Shown: positions 59,514-62,053 of the stretch, piece after piece
Layout: every line of letters begins with the position of its first letter
Numbering within the stretch: position 1 is the first letter of the stretch
Virus record (IMG/VR): IMGVR_UViG_3300042691_032824
Coordinates: 1 to 62,053 of that record
Length of the DNA stretch: 62,053 bases
Direction: 5' to 3' (one strand)
Origin: a virus
The notes under the pieces: model-generated
The model's input: the letters and a program-made list of their open reading frames with translations, nothing else
Told to the model about the DNA's origin: nothing
Databases searched by the model: none
Program-made: the position numbers and the translations under genes

Positions 59514-60296
59514 ATGAGCGAAATTAAAAAGAATAGCCCTATAATTATAGGTTTAGCAGGGAAAGCTGGATCTGGTAAAACCAGTGTAGCTGAACACATA
59601 GTCCCTAAAGGTTCAATTGAAATCATTAAAGACAATACAAAATGGGACCACATATTTTATGCCCTACCATTGTACGAAATGGCTTCAATTAAAAAGAATA
59701 CAAAAGGATTGAGAGAAAGTTCTAGAAAACTATTTGCTTTACACGATGTTTTGTATGATGTGTATGGTGGGTCTTCTCTAGGGACTATCCCAGATTATCC
59801 TGAGTTTGTTAATTTAGTTAATGACATTAACAGCCTGCCTATTGAGCCTGAAGGTGTTAAACCAAGAAAGTTCTTGCAAACTGCAGGAGACTTATGTAGA
59901 GGTTTCAACCCCGATTGCTTTGCCTCTTGGGCTATTAACAAAGCAAAGAAAATACATAGAGAAGCTGTGCGTTCTTTGGATGATTTAGAAGATAAAAATG
60001 TTGTTGTTTTAATTTCAGATGTTAGATATTTAAATGAGGCTAGAAGCATTTTGGAGCAACCCAATGGTTTCGTGATCTGCTTTGATGCCACACAGGATGT
60101 CTTAAACCAGAGATTAATGAAACGTGATGGTAAGCTTATGAATGAAGATGAAATGGCTCATTCTTCTGAAAAGCAGATAGATTATATTAAAAACATAGCT
60201 TCTGCTATCATTAATACAAACGAGCTTGATTTAGACCAACAGACCGCAAAAACAATAGAGACTATAAACAAAATAAAAGAAGGAACAAATGCCTAA
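59514..60296 (+). CDS. Deoxynucleoside monophosphate kinase (T4 gp1-like)
   Basis: A 260-residue P-loop kinase. IIIGLAGKAGSGKTSVAEHI gives Walker A (Gly16 to Thr23); LQTAGDLCRGFNPDCFASWA and VVLISDVRYLNEA follow, and the C-terminal LMKRDGKLMNEDEMAHSSEK is the lid with the basic residues. It phosphorylates dNMPs for DNA synthesis and may accept modified nucleotides. It is read from a leaderless-type promoter and overlaps the next gene by 8 bases. Confidence 0.88.
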   Translation: MSEIKKNSPIIIGLAGKAGSGKTSVAEHIVPKGSIEIIKDNTKWDHIFYALPLYEMASIKKNTKGLRESSRKLFALHDVLYDVYGGSSLGTIPDYPEFVNLVNDINSLPIEPEGVKPRKFLQTAGDLCRGFNPDCFASWAINKAKKIHREAVRSLDDLEDKNVVVLISDVRYLNEARSILEQPNGFVICFDATQDVLNQRLMKRDGKLMNEDEMAHSSEKQIDYIKNIASAIINTNELDLDQQTAKTIETINKIKEGTNA

Positions 60297-60612
60297 AATT
60301 ACACGAAATGCCCAAGAAGAAACAGTAGGATCACCTTTAGATCAGGTTGTTTCAAATATGGCCGGAGAGATATCTCTGTCCAGTTCTCCAATTTTTATAT
60401 GTGGAGTTAACAGAAAGATCAATATTGGCAACTTTGAAAACGTAGACGTATATGCTGGGATAACGATTCCCCTTGAAAACATAAGTCTTTCAGATAAAGA
60501 AGCGTTTTCAGAGGCAGTTAAAAATGCTGCAGCATACGGATTTTCTTTAGTTTCTAAAGAAACTGGGGAAAGATATACTCTTATTAAAGAGTCCCAGCAG
60601 ACGGGTAGGTAG
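60289..60612 (+). CDS. Hypothetical protein
   Basis: A 107-residue protein with alternating strands (SSSPIFICGVNRKINIGNFE, then VDVYAGITIPLENI) and a helix (DKEAFSEAVKNAAAYG). This alpha/beta layout is seen in other small phage proteins that follow replication genes, but I cannot name a family. It starts inside the kinase end. Confidence 0.7.
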   Translation: MPKITRNAQEETVGSPLDQVVSNMAGEISLSSSPIFICGVNRKINIGNFENVDVYAGITIPLENISLSDKEAFSEAVKNAAAYGFSLVSKETGERYTLIKESQQTGR

Positions 60613-60621
60613 TTTTCCCGC

Positions 60622-60650
60622 TTGCAAAGTTACTATTTACTAAGTATAAT
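60622..60650 (+). promoter_or_regulatory. Sigma70-like promoter for the lysine-rich array
   Basis: TTGCAA at 60622-60627 and TATAAT at 60645-60650 with a 17-base spacer, 33 bases before ATG 60683. Good consensus; it lies in the 70-base gap 60613-60682. Confidence 0.7.
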
Positions 60651-60682
60651 ATAGTCCCAATTAAAATAAAACAGAGGTTAAA

Positions 60683-60964
60683 ATGTTTAAGAAGTTAGCA
60701 CAAAAGATAAAGTCAGTATTGTTTGCAGCTCAGAAGATTGATGCTAATAGCCCAATCGCCAAAGCACAGGCTAAGATCGTGGATGATCTTGCCGCACAGG
60801 CTGAGGTTATTGCAGAGGTTGCCAAAAATGCTTCTGATGATATTGTTGCTTCAGTTAAAAAAGAAGTTAATGAGGCAGTAAAAGAAGTTAAGGCTAAAAA
60901 GCCAGCAGCAAAGAAAGCTGCTTCAGCTAAAAAGCCAGGAAGACCAAAGAAGACTACTAAGTAA
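60683..60964 (+). CDS. Histone-like protein with Lys/Ala tail and AT-hook
   Basis: A 93-residue protein. The first 60 residues form an amphipathic helix with many Ala/Val (QAKIVDDLAAQAEVIAEVAK), and the tail is KPAAKKAASAKKPGRPKKTT, combining histone-H1-like Lys/Ala repeats with an AT-hook (PGRPKK). It should bind AT-rich DNA, possibly phage DNA in the cell or in the capsid. It has its own promoter and AGAGG ribosome site, suggesting abundance. Confidence 0.78.
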   Translation: MFKKLAQKIKSVLFAAQKIDANSPIAKAQAKIVDDLAAQAEVIAEVAKNASDDIVASVKKEVNEAVKEVKAKKPAAKKAASAKKPGRPKKTTK

Positions 60965-61047
60965 TGGCTTTAGCCAAATTTAGAAAAGTTTCTAAGGGTA
61001 ATAAAAAACCAGAACCAAAGAAGGAAAAAGATGAAAAGAAAAATTAG
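60964..61047 (+). CDS. Tiny lysine-rich protein 1
   Basis: A 27-residue basic protein (MALAKFRKVSKGNKKPEPKK) whose ATG overlaps the histone-like gene stop (TAATG). It is the first of several tiny basic frames in tandem. Function unknown; nucleic-acid binding likely from charge only. Confidence 0.55.
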   Translation: MALAKFRKVSKGNKKPEPKKEKDEKKN

Positions 61048-61138
61048 TCTTTTAGATATTCTTTGGAAATTATGGTTTAAAGTTTTTGATTGTTTAGAGG
61101 CTATGGATTCTAAGAGAGAAAAGAAACGTGGCCTTTAA
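61031..61138 (+). CDS. Tiny basic/amphipathic protein 2
   Basis: A 35-residue protein with a tryptophan-rich amphipathic helix (ISLLDILWKLWFKVFDCLEA) and basic ends. It could bind a membrane. It overlaps the neighbours on both sides and has GGAAAAAG before its ATG. Not a known family. Confidence 0.5.
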   Translation: MKRKISLLDILWKLWFKVFDCLEAMDSKREKKRGL

Positions 61139-61253
61139 ACAAAAAATCTATATTAGTGGTCCAAGAATGGGTACTAATAATTCTATGTATGGGATAGAAC
61201 TTCCTGCAAAGAAAAAGAAAACTAAATCTAAAAAAATAAAAAGGAAAAAGTAA
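61128..61253 (+). CDS. Tiny lysine-rich protein 3
   Basis: A 41-residue protein from GTG 61128: VAFKQKIYISGPRMGTNNSM then a run of lysines. It overlaps the previous stop by 11 bases and the next ATG by one base (TAATG). Supported by continuous packing and strong basic composition; start is uncertain. Confidence 0.48.
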   Translation: MAFKQKIYISGPRMGTNNSMYGIELPAKKKKTKSKKIKRKK

Positions 61254-61529
61254 TGGTCATTAAAAAAGGCTCAGAAACTTTTGCTGGCTATAATAAGCCT
61301 AAGCGTACTCCAAATCATCCTAAAAAGTCTCACGCTGTACTAGCTAAGTCGCGGATCTAAGACTAAATTAATTCGTTTTGGCCAACAAGGGGTAAGTGGT
61401 TCACCAAAGAAAAAAGGTGAGTCTGCTTCGTACAGGAAGCGTCGTGAATCATTCAAAGCACGTCATGCAAGTAACATCAAAAAAGGCGTGATGTCGGCTG
61501 CCTACTGGGCCAATAGAGTCAAATGGTAG
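61253..61529 (+). CDS. Small basic phage protein, +1 frameshift at CGG 61352
   Basis: A 91-residue product after a +1 shift following residue 33. The part after the site (GSKTKLIRFGQQGVSGSPKK then SYRKRRESFKARHA and ending SAAYWANRVKW) is a pattern I recall from small basic proteins of many large phages; the part before it (MVIKKGSETFAGYNKPKRTP) fits its N-terminus. In the zero frame TAA follows the CGG by one codon. Likely DNA-associated; exact role unknown. Confidence 0.8.
61352..61354 (+). other. +1 frameshift site 11 (TCG CGG A)
   Basis: In-frame CGG after residue 33; skipping C reads GGA TCT AAG and leads into the conserved KTKLIRFGQQG. Zero-frame TAA lies at 61358-61360. Confidence 0.9.
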
Positions 61530-61541
61530 TTAGGAGTAAAT

Positions 61542-61649
61542 ATGTCTAAGTATGTAAATAATGTAGTGGACACAGAAAAAAAACCACCAGCAAAAAAGAA
61601 AGCAAATGCTAAAACAAAAACAACTTCCAAAAAAAAGGATGAAAAATAA
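61542..61649 (+). CDS. Tiny lysine-rich protein 4
   Basis: A 35-residue protein (MSKYVNNVVDTEKKPPAKKK) with TAGGAG ahead of the ATG. Its stop overlaps the next start (TAATG). Lysine-rich tail; function unknown. Confidence 0.55.
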   Translation: MSKYVNNVVDTEKKPPAKKKANAKTKTTSKKKDEK

Positions 61650-61774
61650 TGGCAATGATGAAAAAAGATAAGATGATGGCTGGTAAAAAGATGTCATCAA
61701 AGAAAATGAGCAGCTCAAAGAAGATGGGCAGCAAAAAGAAAATGGGCGGCTATTCAAAAAAGAAGATGATGTAA
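61649..61774 (+). CDS. Tiny Met/Lys/Ser-repeat protein 5
   Basis: A 41-residue protein made almost only of Lys, Met, Ser and Gly: MMAGKKMSSKKMSSSKKMGS and a similar end (SKKKMM). Its ATG overlaps the previous stop. The KKM repeat is striking; possibly a DNA-condensing peptide. Confidence 0.55.
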   Translation: MAMMKKDKMMAGKKMSSKKMSSSKKMGSKKKMGGYSKKKMM

Positions 61775-61776
61775 TC

Positions 61777-61914
61777 ATGGCTTCCAAAAAAATGGCAAAG
61801 AAAAAGGCTCCTGCAAAGAAGGCAGCAGCTAGCACGAGTGGCCTTACACCAGCTCAAAAGAAATTACCACCTTTTATTCAAGCAGCTATTGCTAAGAAGA
61901 AGAAAAAGAAGTAA
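61777..61914 (+). CDS. Tiny lysine-rich protein 6
   Basis: A 45-residue protein: Lys/Ala-rich N-terminus (MASKKMAKKKAPAKKAAAST), a short hydrophobic helix (LPPFIQAAIA) and six lysines at the end. It resembles histone tails in composition. Starts 2 bases after the previous stop. Confidence 0.6.
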   Translation: MASKKMAKKKAPAKKAAASTSGLTPAQKKLPPFIQAAIAKKKKKK

Positions 61915-61919
61915 TAATT

Positions 61920-62053
61920 ATGGCTAAGAAGAAGTCCCTTTTTCAAAAAAAAGTTACTAAAGTAATGGATGAGTATGGAAAAGGGGCTCTTCATTCTGGC
62001 AAAAAAGGTCCAGTAGTCAAGAGTAGAAAGCAGGCTATAGCTATAGCTCTTTC
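61920..62053 (+). CDS. DUF6496-like small basic protein (partial at window end)
   Basis: The first 44 residues are seen: MAKKKSLFQKKVTKVMDEYG, then a short stretch ending VKSRKQAIAIAL. The GALHSG...RKQAIAIALS pattern matches the DUF6496 family of small basic phage and bacterial proteins of unknown function. The frame runs off the end of the window. Confidence 0.75.
   Translation, partial: MAKKKSLFQKKVTKVMDEYGKGALHSGKKGPVVKSRKQAIAIAL

Noticed and set aside
713-61354. Self-splicing introns or inteins at the breaks
   Set aside because: No extra sequence exists at the sites; one base accounts for each break.
530-61529. Frame breaks as nanopore or assembly indels
   Set aside because: Errors would fall in homopolymers or at a motif regardless of frame. 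All 11 breaks have CGG exactly in codon phase and the same +1 direction, and about 170 other CGG cause no break. Re-sequencing is still the proper test.
61530-61835. 101-residue hydrophobic minus-strand frame
   Set aside because: Poly-Phe/Ser text is the antisense of lysine-rich genes; no ribosome site.
1-62053. tRNA genes, including a suppressor for CGG
   Set aside because: I saw no cloverleaf with GTTC-A arm and acceptor pairing, but this was read by eye; a tRNA search of the full genome is needed.
1-62053. Stop-codon reassignment (TAG or TGA read through)
   Set aside because: TAA, TAG and TGA all end genes at sensible places with overlapping starts; no recognised protein has an internal stop in its working frame.

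Overview
The window is a dense, AT-rich segment of a large contractile-tailed (myovirus-type) phage genome. All genes but one lie on the + strand, mostly with overlapping stops and starts, and I found no rRNA, tRNA, transposon or CRISPR array. The host is not stated. An adenosylcobalamin-type ribonucleotide reductase, ThyX, a DnaE-type polymerase, a PriS-like primase and apparently leaderless promoters together fit an actinobacterial host, but this is inference.

Layout. 1-38.5 kb is the tail and baseplate module: a giant 3670-residue hub-like protein, a two-domain murein hydrolase, an OB-fold spike-like protein, a gp25-like wedge protein, a J-like baseplate protein, a calcineurin-like phosphoesterase, and a run of long fibre or adhesin-like proteins closed by a small repeat protein and a hairpin terminator. 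38.5-46.6 kb holds nucleotide and modification genes: class II RNR, ThyX, glycosyltransferases, thermonuclease, pyrimidine-dimer glycosylase and a deoxyribosyltransferase-like protein. 46.6-60.6 kb is replication, repair and transcription: a VSR-like nuclease, DnaB-like helicase, two RecB/Cas4-like proteins, an HD hydrolase, PriS-like primase, DNA polymerase III alpha, a resolvase-like nuclease, a divergent sigma factor, RNase H and a dNMP kinase. 60.6-62 kb is an array of tiny lysine-rich proteins that continues past the window end. One 57-residue gene at 56.6-56.8 kb is on the - strand with its own ribosome site and terminator.

Main discovery. Eleven genes cannot be read in one frame. In every one the break lies exactly at an in-frame CGG codon: dropping the C (so the next codon is GGN, glycine) restores a +1 frame that runs to the natural end. 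The sites are at 713, 12358, 13777, 17811, 22403, 50288, 50519, 55938, 57105, 58254 and 61352. I read every CGG on the coding strand: roughly 170 are out of frame, and only 12 are in frame, 11 of them at these break points. The twelfth (44080, in the pyrimidine-dimer glycosylase gene) appears to be read normally as arginine. The restored proteins make sense: primase catalytic aspartates, nuclease motifs, the peptidase domain of the murein hydrolase and ATGA gene overlaps appear only in the shifted frame. The simplest reading is that CGG is an unassigned or starved codon in this system and serves as a genome-wide +1 frameshift signal acting in structural, replication and transcription genes alike. 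I know of unassigned CGG in Mycoplasma capricolum and of +1 shifting at hungry codons, but not of a phage using CGG this way.
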